This document shows, piece by piece, positions 1 to 8,216 of a DNA stretch of 49,764 nucleotides. The translations under genes were made by a program, and so were the position numbers. The stretch spans positions 1-49,764 of the forward strand of contig NZ_JACJKH010000026.1 in NCBI RefSeq assembly GCF_016900655.1, read 5' to 3'. Source of the DNA: Drancourtella massiliensis. Its GTDB lineage: Bacteria; Bacillota; Clostridia; Lachnospirales; Lachnospiraceae. The notes under the pieces are model-generated. The model searched no databases, was not told where the DNA came from, and saw only the letters and a program-made list of their open reading frames with translations. Every line of letters begins with the position of its first letter. The stretch's first letter is position 1.

Positions 1-284
1 TTTCGTCAATTCCATTATACCAAACGGGACAGGTTTATGCCTTTTTTATTGGCTGAAATATTGAATTTTCAAGGTTCAACACACCGTATTGGTGTGGGAA
101 GTTTTAGTTAATAATTGTATTTTTCTGATAGAGAAAAGGACGGAGAGTATGTTAAAGAAGCTGTCTGTGTAGCTGACCGTGTTTTGTGATAAAATGAGAA
201 TATATCAAAAATAGATTAAAAGATGACCAGATGAAACGGGAATCAGGGATTGCCGGACTGGACTATTTGGAAGGAGAGCAGAGG
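1..284. other. Non-coding start of window, possible edge of a mobile element
   Basis: I see no convincing gene here. A small hairpin lies at 80-96 (CACACC, loop GTATT, GGTGTG). On the minus strand a TATAAT box sits at 14-19, pointing out of the window to the left. Such an arrangement is common just upstream of insertion-sequence transposases, so this may be the 5' edge of an element reading leftward. That is a guess, because no transposase codons are inside the window. The AAGGAG ribosome site of the next gene is at 271-276. Confidence 0.3.
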
Positions 285-1403
285 ATGAAATTATTTCAGG
301 AAATTACGGAAGTATACAAATATCAAAAAGCGAGTGAATTTATAAAGGAGTTTCAGATTGGAGAAGGAGACTTTGTTTTTACGAGTCAGTCAGTATTTGA
401 GACTTATTTTCAAGAACTTCGATCAAGCGGTGCTGTTGTACATTTTAAAAGCGAATACGGACAGGGCGAACCTACAGATCTGATGGTGGATGCTCTGTTA
501 AAAGATTTCAGAAGAACGGATTGTAAAAGGGTTATTGCGATCGGCGGCGGAGCAGTGATTGATATGGCAAAGATCCTGGTGCTGGATGGAGAGGCAAAAG
601 CTGCGGAATATTATCAAAGGAAGGTGCCGGTCAGAAAGATACGGACCTTGGTTGCTGTGCCGACGACCTGTGGGGCTGGTGCGGAGGTGTCAAATGTATC
701 TATTGCGGAGATGACAGCTCTTCAGACAAAGCTGGGACTGGCCGGTGAGGAGATGTATCCGGATCAGGCGGTGCTTATTCCGGAACTTCTCGGGAAACTG
801 CCATGGCACTTTTTTGTAACGAGTGCGATTGATGCCCTGATCCATGCTATCGAGTCCTATGTATCGCCGAAAAGTACATTGTATACACGGATGTTTGCAA
901 AAGAGGCTATGCAGATTTTTCTCAAGGGCTTCCGTATGTTGGAAGAGAAAGGACCAGACAGCAGAGAGGAATTGTTTGAAGACTTTCTGATAGCCAGTGA
1001 TCTTGCAGGCATTTCCTTTGCCATTGCCGGAACAGGAACAGTGCATGCTATGTCCTATCCGCTTAGCGGAACTTACCATGTGACACACGGAGAGGCCAAT
1101 TATCAGTTCCTGACAGCGGTATTCCAGGCATATCAGGAAACAGATCCAGATGGAGGAATCTTGGAGCTGAATACATTTCTGGCGGAAATTTTTTCGTGTG
1201 AACCTGATATGGTTTACAAGGAGATTGAAAAATTGCTGGATGGCCTGGTCCGGAGGACACCGCTTCACGAATACGGCATGAAAGAAGAAGAAATCCGAAG
1301 TTTTGCCGAGAGTGTGGAGAAATCACAGCAGCGTTTACTGGGACAGAGCTATGTGAAATTCGGGGCTGACGATCTGGAGAAGATTTATCGAAAACTTTAT
1401 TAG
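285..1403 (+). CDS. 4hbD: 4-hydroxybutyrate dehydrogenase (iron-containing alcohol dehydrogenase family)
   Basis: This cytoplasmic NAD-dependent enzyme interconverts succinate semialdehyde and 4-hydroxybutyrate, in succinate or 4-aminobutyrate fermentation. The protein of 372 residues closely follows the Clostridium kluyveri enzyme as I remember it, including the start (MKL) and the end (KLY). The nucleotide-binding GGGAVID is at about 87-93 and the PTTCGAGAEVSN motif at about 126-137. Metal ligands are visible as Asp183, His187, His254 and His268, spaced as in group III alcohol dehydrogenases. An upstream ATG at 231 is open, but the ATG at 285 has AAGGAG nine bases before it and gives the family length, so 285 is preferred. 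No partner genes of the pathway (CoA transferase, 4-hydroxybutyryl-CoA dehydratase) are next to it. It appears to be a single-gene unit. Confidence 0.9.
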   Translation: MKLFQEITEVYKYQKASEFIKEFQIGEGDFVFTSQSVFETYFQELRSSGAVVHFKSEYGQGEPTDLMVDALLKDFRRTDCKRVIAIGGGAVIDMAKILVLDGEAKAAEYYQRKVPVRKIRTLVAVPTTCGAGAEVSNVSIAEMTALQTKLGLAGEEMYPDQAVLIPELLGKLPWHFFVTSAIDALIHAIESYVSPKSTLYTRMFAKEAMQIFLKGFRMLEEKGPDSREELFEDFLIASDLAGISFAIAGTGTVHAMSYPLSGTYHVTHGEANYQFLTAVFQAYQETDPDGGILELNTFLAEIFSCEPDMVYKEIEKLLDGLVRRTPLHEYGMKEEEIRSFAESVEKSQQRLLGQSYVKFGADDLEKIYRKLY

Positions 1404-1480
1404 GATGGTAAGAAACAAATAGAAAAAGTATAGGATATGGAGCTTTTAAAAACATTAAGAAATAATTACAGATCTCTTCC

Positions 1481-1509
1481 TTGAGGGCCGAATCGTGCCA
1501 TGCTAGTAT
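1481..1509 (+). promoter_or_regulatory. Weak sigma-A promoter candidate
   Basis: TTGAGG at 1481-1486 and TAGTAT at 1504-1509 are 17 bases apart, 45 bases before the start of the next gene. The match is moderate. Confidence 0.4.
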
Positions 1510-1553
1510 GAAGTAAATTTGAGGATAATGGCATGAGAAAGGAGAGGTATTCT

Positions 1554-2192
1554 ATGAAAATAAAAAAATTCATGACTCCCGAGATGTATGTGGAACGTGT
1601 GGAAGGTTCGGAGGAATGGTATCTGGGAGTTGCCTTTGAGGAAGATGTATGCGATCTGTTTGATGCGGAAATGATGGAGAAAGAAGGGAAAGAATTTCCG
1701 GGTAATTGCCCTTATTTTTTTCATTATCCTGACGGGGCAGTGTACCATCCCTTCCCCAAAAAGAAACATGTCTATTATGAAAATCCGGTTTGGGACAAAG
1801 ATCGTTTTGGAATTCTGGCGGTAGATTTTTCTTTGAGGAAAATTCTAATCTACACTTATATTCCCGGGGCAAAGCCGGAGATCCTGCATTCCATGGATCT
1901 GGATGAAGTGGAGGACTGTTATAATCTGAAACTGGAGATGACTCCGTGGATATTGGGAAGGCAGACGCATAACGAATATGAGGCAATCTGGCCGGTAAAA
2001 AAGAAGTTTCCGATCGGGGACAACGAAAGCATGATCTGCAGGGACGGCAATGTGCTGTTTCTTTCGCGGTGGGTGGAAGATCCGGTTTATCATGAATATG
2101 TAGTGACGATAGATATGGAGACCGGGGAAGAACTTTGCGTAGAAAAGGGAAATCTCTATCTGATGCCGGATGGAAGTTTGTGGAATATATAA
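1554..2192 (+). CDS. Conserved hypothetical protein
   Basis: I do not recognise this 212-residue protein. The start at 1554 (MKIKKFM) is preferred over the in-frame ATG at 1533, because AGGAGAGG lies just before it. The protein is acidic and rich in Trp, Tyr and Phe, with several short beta-strand-like stretches (for example around FGILAVDFSLRKILIYTYI-type residues 90-110). It has no signal peptide, membrane segment or obvious catalytic motif. The repeated hydrophobic strands suggest a small beta-rich or propeller-like fold, but that is inference. It stands alone between a weak promoter and a hairpin terminator. Confidence 0.7.
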   Translation: MKIKKFMTPEMYVERVEGSEEWYLGVAFEEDVCDLFDAEMMEKEGKEFPGNCPYFFHYPDGAVYHPFPKKKHVYYENPVWDKDRFGILAVDFSLRKILIYTYIPGAKPEILHSMDLDEVEDCYNLKLEMTPWILGRQTHNEYEAIWPVKKKFPIGDNESMICRDGNVLFLSRWVEDPVYHEYVVTIDMETGEELCVEKGNLYLMPDGSLWNI

Positions 2193-2224
2193 AATATGCG
2201 GGAAGTCGCATGGAGAGAAAAATG

Positions 2225-2256
2225 GCAGGTAATCGTAACGGTTATCTGCTGTTTTT
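2225..2256 (+). terminator. Rho-independent terminator
   Basis: GCAGGTAATC (2225-2234), loop GTAAC and GGTTATCTGC (2240-2249) form a 10-bp stem with two G-U pairs. TGTTTTT follows. It closes the unit of the hypothetical gene at 1554. From here to the helicase start at 2482 I see only AT-rich sequence and a TATACT box at 2432-2437. Confidence 0.8.
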
Positions 2257-2481
2257 ACCACGCAACGCTTTCAGCTTTTCCATAAAAATAGACTTGCCTA
2301 TAGCTGTTTGGTAAAATTAAGCATCACAGATCAATCTATCAAATCATATCTGAATAAAGCTCCAGTTACCTACAGTATACAATTCAGCGATCAATTTGTC
2401 ATGAGAATTTCCAATTGAATTCGCCGTGTGTTATACTAAAATTATATCACAAAGATCAAAACAGAATTTACGAGGTCACAA

Positions 2482-5427
2482 ATGAAAATCAACCAGACAG
2501 AGTTACTTTTACAAGGCTATACGACCGCTTTCCTGGATGCGGGCAATCATTCCAATCTTGCATATCGCCCGGAATTTGTTTCCAATAATCCGAAGCTTGG
2601 GAAAAAGGTGCTGGTTTCTATTGAGCGAGAACTGTCAGAATGTGATGAATTTCAGATCAGTGTTGCCTTTGTTACAAAGAGTGGGATCACACCATTGCTT
2701 CAAACGCTGGAAGAGCTGGAGAAAAAGGGAATTCCCGGGAAATTTCTCACGACGGACTATCTGATGTTTAGTGAACCGGAAGCCTTGAAAAAGTTGGCGG
2801 AACTGAAAAATATAGAATTGAAGATGTTTCGTATTAAATCCCAGAGCAAGGGATTCCACACCAAGGGATACATCTTCAAAAAAGAAGAGATTTACCGGAT
2901 GATTATCGGTAGTTCCAATATGACGTTGAGCGCGATTACGAGAAGCAAGGAGTGGAATACCAAGATTGTTTCGACAATCAATGGGGAATATACACGAGAA
3001 GTACTTGAGGAATTCCAGGATTTGTGGAATGACCCGCAGTCGCAGTCTTATGATGAGTTTATTTCGGATTATACAGAGAAATATATGAAGAATAAACTTA
3101 TCAGAGAACAAAAACAGCAGGCGTTAAAAGAGCAGATTGTGGAGCTGGATCAATATACATTACAGCCCAACAAGATGCAGGCTGTGTTCGTAGAACATGT
3201 CATGGAAATGTGGCATAGAGGAATCAAGAGAGCCTTGCTTTTGAGTGCAACGGGAACCGGAAAGACTTATGCCTCTGCGTTTGCTCTGAGGGAAATGAAT
3301 CCGCGAAGAGTATTATTTTTGGTACACAGGGAACAGATCGCAAAGCAGACGATCAAAAGCTACAGGAAAGTGTTTGGAAATTCCAGAACATACGGGCTCT
3401 TATCAGGTTCGCGAAAGGAACTGGATGCAGAGTTTCTGTTTGCTACCATGCAGATGATGTCAAAAGAGGAGATTTATACCAAATTTGAACCGCAGGAATT
3501 TGATGTCATTATTCTGGACGAGTGTCACCATGCCGGGGCAGAAAGCTATCAACGGATTTTGCGATATTTTGAGCCAAAGTTCTGGCTTGGAATGACGGCC
3601 AGCCCGGATACAAATCAGTACGATGTGTACTCGATTTTTGATCACAATATTGCATATGAAATTCGTTTGCAGCAGGCTTTGGAAGAAGACTTGTTATGTC
3701 CATTCCACTACTTTGGAATTACGGATCTGGAAGTGGATGGAGAAGTATTTGACGACAACACGGGAATCCGTAATTTTGCAAAACTGGTATCGGACGATCG
3801 GGTGAATTATGTCATCGAAAAAGCAGAGTACTATGGATATAGCGGCGACCGTGTCAGAGGACTTGTATTTTGTAGCCGAAAGGATGAGGCGAAGGAATTG
3901 TCCCGAAAATTCAATCGGCGGGGATATCGGACGGAGGTTTTGACGGGTGAAGACAGTCAGGACAGGCGAGAGCAGGTGATCCACGGACTGACAGATGATG
4001 TGGATGAGTCGCAGCAGATTGATTATATTTTTACTGTCGATATTTTTAATGAAGGGGTGGATGTGCCGGAAATTAACCAGGTTATCATGCTGAGACCAAC
4101 GGAGTCGCCGGTTGTCTTTATTCAGCAATTAGGCAGGGGACTGAGAAAAAGCGAAGGAAAAGAGTATGTGGTGATCCTGGACTTTATCGGAAATTATATG
4201 AATAATTTTATGATTCCGATTGCGCTGTCCGGTGACCGAAGCTACAATAAAGACGTAATGCGGCGTTATGTACAGGAAGGAACACGTGTCATCCCGGGAA
4301 GTTCTACCATTCATTTTGATGCGATTTCCAGAAAGCGGATTTATGCCTCGATTGATGCCGCCCGGACGAATGACGTGAAGCTTTTAAAGGAATCCTATCA
4401 GGCGCTGAAATATAAACTGGGGCGAATTCCGACAATTCGGGAGTTTAAAGAATACGGTTCCATTGACATTACCAAGATATTCGATAAGTTTGGATCTTAC
4501 TATCAATTTTTGAAGAAATATGAAAAAGACTATCAGGTGGAACTGACAGAAAAAGAGCAGAAGGTCGTGGAATATTTTTCGAGAAAAATAGTTTTGTACA
4601 AGCGGGTCCATGAGCTGATCCTTTTGAAAAATCTGATCCGAGAGCAGAACCGGATTCTTAAATATTATGATCGCGTACTTAGAAAAGAATATCAGCTTCC
4701 ATTATCGGACGAGGTGGAACGATCGGTAGTCCGCAATTTGACCAATCAGTTTCCAAAAGAAGCAGAGCGTGAAAAATATTCAGATTGTGTTTTGATTGAA
4801 AAACTGGAAAATGGTGATTATCGGCTTTCGGATTCTTTCAATCAGGATCTGCAAAATCCAGTATTTCGGGAAATGATCCAGGAACTGATTGATTTTGGAA
4901 TTGACCGATATGAGGAGAATTATGCGCAGCCGTATAAAGATACAAATTTCCAGTTATATCAGAAATATACGTACGAAGATGTGTGCAGACTTTTAAATTG
5001 GGAGCGAAATTTGAATGCCCAGAATATTGGTGGATATTATTATGATGCTTCCACAAAGACATTGCCGGTATTCATTAATTACGAAAAAGCGGAAGATGCG
5101 ATTGCATACGAGGACCGTTTTGTCTCCGAAAATACGTTAATTGCCTTGTCAAAGCATCCAAGAAAGGTGACATCCATGGACGCGGTACATATTTACAAGG
5201 TGGGAGAATGCGAGAAGGACAATCGGATTTTTCTGTTCGTAAGAAAGAATAAAGATGACAACGAAGCAAAGGAATTTTACTTTTTGGGTGAAATATTTGC
5301 GGAGGGCCAGCCAAAAGCAATTCATATGGATTCTACCAATGACGATGCCTTTGAAATTTTGTATCGTCTTGATGTGCCGGTACGCAGTGATATTTATGAC
5401 TATATCGTAAATTCAGGTGAACTATAA
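2482..5427 (+). CDS. PLD-like nuclease / superfamily 2 helicase with DUF3427-type C terminus
   Basis: This large cytoplasmic protein (981 residues) joins an N-terminal phospholipase-D-like nuclease domain (about 30-200) to a superfamily 2 helicase (about 225-620) and a long C-terminal region like DUF3427. A single HKD signature is visible: His126, Lys128 and GSSNMT at 143-148. Helicase motifs are Walker A SATGTGKT (255-262), DECH (346-349), TASP (372-375) and QQLGRGLRK (548-556). The C-terminal region is helical up to about 760 and then carries a part with many aromatic residues. The family is widespread in Firmicutes and related to XPB/SSL2-like helicases. Roles in DNA repair or phage defence are proposed by context only. 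A Nudix gene follows 16 bases after the stop codon, so the two are probably cotranscribed. Confidence 0.9.
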   Translation: MKINQTELLLQGYTTAFLDAGNHSNLAYRPEFVSNNPKLGKKVLVSIERELSECDEFQISVAFVTKSGITPLLQTLEELEKKGIPGKFLTTDYLMFSEPEALKKLAELKNIELKMFRIKSQSKGFHTKGYIFKKEEIYRMIIGSSNMTLSAITRSKEWNTKIVSTINGEYTREVLEEFQDLWNDPQSQSYDEFISDYTEKYMKNKLIREQKQQALKEQIVELDQYTLQPNKMQAVFVEHVMEMWHRGIKRALLLSATGTGKTYASAFALREMNPRRVLFLVHREQIAKQTIKSYRKVFGNSRTYGLLSGSRKELDAEFLFATMQMMSKEEIYTKFEPQEFDVIILDECHHAGAESYQRILRYFEPKFWLGMTASPDTNQYDVYSIFDHNIAYEIRLQQALEEDLLCPFHYFGITDLEVDGEVFDDNTGIRNFAKLVSDDRVNYVIEKAEYYGYSGDRVRGLVFCSRKDEAKELSRKFNRRGYRTEVLTGEDSQDRREQVIHGLTDDVDESQQIDYIFTVDIFNEGVDVPEINQVIMLRPTESPVVFIQQLGRGLRKSEGKEYVVILDFIGNYMNNFMIPIALSGDRSYNKDVMRRYVQEGTRVIPGSSTIHFDAISRKRIYASIDAARTNDVKLLKESYQALKYKLGRIPTIREFKEYGSIDITKIFDKFGSYYQFLKKYEKDYQVELTEKEQKVVEYFSRKIVLYKRVHELILLKNLIREQNRILKYYDRVLRKEYQLPLSDEVERSVVRNLTNQFPKEAEREKYSDCVLIEKLENGDYRLSDSFNQDLQNPVFREMIQELIDFGIDRYEENYAQPYKDTNFQLYQKYTYEDVCRLLNWERNLNAQNIGGYYYDASTKTLPVFINYEKAEDAIAYEDRFVSENTLIALSKHPRKVTSMDAVHIYKVGECEKDNRIFLFVRKNKDDNEAKEFYFLGEIFAEGQPKAIHMDSTNDDAFEILYRLDVPVRSDIYDYIVNSGEL

Positions 5428-5443
5428 AGAAAGCAGGATGACA

Positions 5444-5833
5444 ATGAAAACAATAAAAGTAGTAGCTGCCATCATCAAAGATGGTGAAAAGATATTTGCA
5501 ACTCAGAGAGGATACGGTGAATTTAAAGATGGATGGGAGTTCCCGGGAGGAAAGATCGAGCTGGGCGAAACGCCGCAGGAAGCGTTGAAACGAGAAATCC
5601 GGGAAGAACTGGAAACGGAGATTGAAGTCGGGGAATGGATTGATACAGTCGAGTACGATTATCCGGATTTTCATTTGTCAATGGACTGTTTTCTCTGTAC
5701 CATCAAAAGCGGAGACTTGGTTTTGAAAGAGCATGAAGCCGCAAAATGGCTGTCGAAGGATACGCTTTACAGTGTGGAGTGGCTTCCGGCAGACGTTGAA
5801 CTGATTGGAAAAATCGAACGGCTTTTGAAATAA
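5444..5833 (+). CDS. Nudix hydrolase, MutT / (d)NTP pyrophosphohydrolase type
   Basis: This 129-residue MutT-like enzyme probably hydrolyses damaged or non-canonical nucleoside triphosphates to the monophosphate. The complete Nudix box runs from about residue 35 to 57 (GGKIELGETPQEALKREI followed by REE). The size and the QRGYGEFKDGWEFPGGK lead-in are typical of 8-oxo-dGTP or CTP pyrophosphohydrolases. The frame is open from 5417 but the ATG at 5444 begins the conserved MKTIKVVAAII strand. An ATG at 5438 is also possible. The gene lies 16 bases downstream of the PLD-helicase and shares its transcript. That pairing points to nucleotide-pool or DNA-damage functions. The exact substrate cannot be read from the sequence. 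Confidence 0.88.
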   Translation: MKTIKVVAAIIKDGEKIFATQRGYGEFKDGWEFPGGKIELGETPQEALKREIREELETEIEVGEWIDTVEYDYPDFHLSMDCFLCTIKSGDLVLKEHEAAKWLSKDTLYSVEWLPADVELIGKIERLLK

Positions 5834-5900
5834 AACGGAAAGGCAGAAATCTGTTGCAGGCTGTACCGTTTTCGAACAGTAGGGAGGGAGTGGTAATTCA

Positions 5901-5972
5901 GTGACTAAATCAGATTTTGAAAAATTCTTCAAAAAGGGGAATCCATTAATACAGAATTCAAATCCTGGGTAA
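5901..5972 (+). pseudogene. Possible gene remnant (23 codons)
   Basis: AGGGAGGGAG at 5881-5890 is followed by GTG at 5901 and an open frame of 23 codons (starting TKSDFEKFFKKGNP). After the stop, another frame continues with EFKSWVKASGLKV, and a third runs to about 6054. It looks like the start of a frameshifted gene, but I cannot name the family. The rest of 5834-6245 holds the palindrome described separately and a ribosome site for the next gene. Confidence 0.3.
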
Positions 5973-6061
5973 AGGCGTCCGGATTGAAGGTATGATTGTG
6001 CTTTGTGGAAAGGGTAGATATGCTAAATATGTAGCAAGTGAAAGGCTTCTCTAGGTAATTT

Positions 6062-6123
6062 AATGAGTTTTCAATGAGTTTCTAATGCGTTTTAATGCGT
6101 TTCACACGCATTAAAACGCATTA
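6062..6123. repeat. Iteron-like repeats ending in a perfect 18-bp palindrome
   Basis: Four direct copies of AATGAGTTT or AATGCGTTT start at 6062, 6073, 6084 and 6094, about 10-11 bases apart. The last two form the left arm of a perfect inverted repeat: TAATGCGTTTTAATGCGT at 6083-6100, loop TTCAC, and its exact complement at 6106-6123. There is no T-tract, so a terminator is unlikely. It lies 120 bases before the kinase-pyrophosphatase gene and could be a multi-site operator, a replication-type iteron or a recombination site. Confidence 0.8.
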
Positions 6124-6245
6124 AAAATTTGTAGAAAAGTGCGTAAAGGTATATCCATTAGCGCTGGTGCCATATATACTTAAACCAGGAAAATAAATAG
6201 TACATTTTATTTCAAAGCAGGTTTAGATAAGGTGGTGTCTGGAAT

Positions 6246-7109
6246 ATGAGAAATGTAATACATATTTATGGAGCTTCAGGATCTGGAACAAGTACACTAG
6301 GCAGAAAAATCAGTGAAGAATTGGGATATAAATTTATGGATACAGATGATTACTTCTGGGTACCTACCAATCCACAATATAGCACCAAAAGAAGCCGAGA
6401 AGAGCGGCTTGCATTGATGAAAAAAGATATTACAGAAAATGAAAATGTAGTCATTTCCGGTTCGTTAGTGGACTGGGGAGATGAATTAATTCCAATGTTT
6501 ACATTAGTTGTGCGGCTTGTTACGGATACAGAAACAAGGATTGAAAGATTAAAGAATCGAGAAAAGCAAAGGTTTGGAAAGCGTATAATGCCAGGCGGTG
6601 ATATGTATACACATCATATGGAATTTATTCAATGGGCACAAGAGTATGATACCGGAAGTGTAGATATGAGAAGTAAGGCCAAACACGATGAATGGGAGAA
6701 ATTATTACTCTGTAAACAGATTGTTTTGGATGGAGGAGCGGACTTGGAAGAAAACTTTAAAGCGGTACAAGCAGAAATTCATTCTGTTATTGGAAGAACA
6801 GTGACTGTGACGATTGACAGACCATTGGGAAGCTATCACCCGGAACATAAGGATATGTATTATCCGATAAATTACGGCTATGTAGAAGGTATCATGTCGC
6901 CGGATGGAGAAGAACAAGATGCTTATATATTAGGTGTGGATGGAGCTATCGACAAATTTACAGGTAAGATTATCGCAGTTGTTCATAGAAAGGATGATGC
7001 GGAAGAAAAATGGGTTGTTGTACCTGAAAATATGGCTTTTACAAAAGAGGAAATCAGGCAGCAAATTTATTTTCAAGAGCAGTATTTTGATAGTGAGATT
7101 GTGATGTAA
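6246..7109 (+). CDS. Fusion of P-loop nucleoside kinase-like domain and inorganic pyrophosphatase-like domain
   Basis: This 287-residue protein has two parts. Residues 1-175 are a P-loop kinase of the adenylate-kinase-like AAA_18 type: Walker A GASGSGTST at 9-17, an acidic TDDYFW segment at about 33-38, and a basic LID-like stretch near 95-110. Residues about 185-287 match a short Clostridial family annotated as inorganic pyrophosphatase, with signatures GSYHPEHKDMYYPINYGYVE, EEQDAYILGVD and EKWVVVPE. The C-terminal piece is about 100 residues, smaller than classical family I pyrophosphatases (about 175), so catalytic competence is uncertain. The ribosome site AAGGTGGTG is just upstream. Neighbouring DNA is AT-rich and contains repeats and gene fragments, which suggests acquisition. 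A role in nucleotide salvage or signalling is inference. Confidence 0.8.
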   Translation: MRNVIHIYGASGSGTSTLGRKISEELGYKFMDTDDYFWVPTNPQYSTKRSREERLALMKKDITENENVVISGSLVDWGDELIPMFTLVVRLVTDTETRIERLKNREKQRFGKRIMPGGDMYTHHMEFIQWAQEYDTGSVDMRSKAKHDEWEKLLLCKQIVLDGGADLEENFKAVQAEIHSVIGRTVTVTIDRPLGSYHPEHKDMYYPINYGYVEGIMSPDGEEQDAYILGVDGAIDKFTGKIIAVVHRKDDAEEKWVVVPENMAFTKEEIRQQIYFQEQYFDSEIVM

Positions 7110-7211
7110 AGATTGGCAATATTAAAAATGGAAAGAGGATAGAAAGATAATAACAGAAATTTCCTATATGCCAGAATTGTTTGTAAATGAAAGGTTTTGA
7201 AAGAAGAAACG

Positions 7212-7322
7212 AAAAGGAGCCAAAAAAAGAGCCGAAAGAAGGTTCAGAAAGTTATAAAAGAGTTGCAGAAAGAAGGCTTGCTTGTGAGAGAAGGAACAAG
7301 AAGTTATGAATTTAGATCATAA
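7212..7322 (+). pseudogene. Remnant of a winged-helix C terminus
   Basis: An open frame without a start codon reads RKKVQKVIKELQKEGLLVRE and then GTRSYEFRS before TAA at 7320. This is the recognition helix and wing pattern seen at the C terminus of many RecG-like, AlbA_2 or Fic-associated proteins. The upstream part of that gene is missing. Only the fragment is supported; the parent family is not certain. Confidence 0.4.
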
Positions 7323-7358
7323 TTAATTTAAAATCTTGCAGACTAATGAGGACAGAAA

Positions 7359-7985
7359 ATGAAGTGGGAATTTGAAGAAGAGTTAAAGAAATATGGATAT
7401 TCAAAGGAATGTATAGATCAAGTAGATTCTATTTCGGAAGGAATTATTCTTGAAATAGGGAGAACACTGAAACCGGACAAAGAAGCTTGTTTTAATAGAC
7501 TTGAAAGATACCGGATATGTCTGGAAGCTTTGTATGAATTAAATGCTAAGAAAAAAGAAATAGAAAAAACAGACGAGGTGGTTCCCGAACCATCTGTACT
7601 TATCCGATGTTTGAATAAAATAAGAAATATTATAATGGATGAACGAAAATGGGAAAGGAAAATGAATGAGGAAGTAGAACAAATAAAACAAAAACATCCT
7701 TTAGTATTTCCTATAATAGTTTCTATTCTGACTTCCATACTTTTAGGATTGCTCACCAATTGTATATGGGAAGGAATTCAACAAAGTGAAACGGAAATCA
7801 GTATAAGAAAGATGCAACAGGAACTTGATTCATTGATTTCGGATCAAACAAATATGCATTTGATAATAGATCCGGATGAACCGGACCGTTTTAAAGTTTA
7901 TATATATGACGAAAATATAGAAAAATTTGTAGGGTATATTGAAAAAGACGACTTAGAAAAACTTTTTGACGATAGTGTTGATTAA
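7359..7985 (+). CDS. Hypothetical single-pass membrane protein with coiled coil
   Basis: I do not recognise this 208-residue protein. Residues 1-110 are charged and helical. A strong hydrophobic segment lies at about 113-136 (FPIIVSILTSILLGLLTNCIW). A short heptad stretch follows at about 140-160, then a small beta-type tail (HLIIDPDEPDRFKVYIYDE) up to residue 208. There is no signal peptide, so the topology is probably one internal transmembrane helix with soluble domains on both sides. Base composition is very AT-rich compared with genes after 11 kb, suggesting transfer. It has its own terminator, and the TIR cassette starts 230 bases downstream. A membrane-effector role in defence is possible but is only inference from position. 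Confidence 0.7.
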   Translation: MKWEFEEELKKYGYSKECIDQVDSISEGIILEIGRTLKPDKEACFNRLERYRICLEALYELNAKKKEIEKTDEVVPEPSVLIRCLNKIRNIIMDERKWERKMNEEVEQIKQKHPLVFPIIVSILTSILLGLLTNCIWEGIQQSETEISIRKMQQELDSLISDQTNMHLIIDPDEPDRFKVYIYDENIEKFVGYIEKDDLEKLFDDSVD

Positions 7986-8037
7986 AATGAAACAGTTTGG
8001 ATATTCGAGATGTTTGGGTAAAAGCGATTGGCTAAAG

Positions 8038-8087
8038 CATACGGTAAATCACTAGCATGGTACTAATGGTTTATCGTATGTTTTTTT
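8038..8087 (+). terminator. Rho-independent terminator
   Basis: CATACG and TAAA near 8038-8050 pair with TTTA and CGTATG at 8070-8080 around a loop, followed by seven T (8081-8087). It separates the membrane-protein gene from the TIR cassette. Confidence 0.75.
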
Positions 8088-8162
8088 GTCTCTTTGATAT
8101 TGAAAGTGCAGTAGCGCACGCTTGAATAATAAAATCAGAAATGTAAAAACGTAAAAAAAATA

Positions 8163-8191
8163 TTGACATAAACAATGAAAAAGAGAATACT
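8163..8191 (+). promoter_or_regulatory. Promoter of the XRE-TIR cassette
   Basis: TTGACA at 8163-8168 and AATACT at 8186-8191 are 17 bases apart. The transcript would begin near 8198. This supports the downstream ATG at 8217 rather than the ATG at 8175, which lies inside the promoter. Confidence 0.6.
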
Positions 8192-8216
8192 AGAATCATA
8201 CAAGGAGGAAGAAGAC

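Noticed and set aside
6083-6123. Palindrome as a transcription terminator
   Set aside because: The stem is perfect but followed by AAAAATTTG rather than a T run, and the flanking direct repeats are not explained by a terminator.
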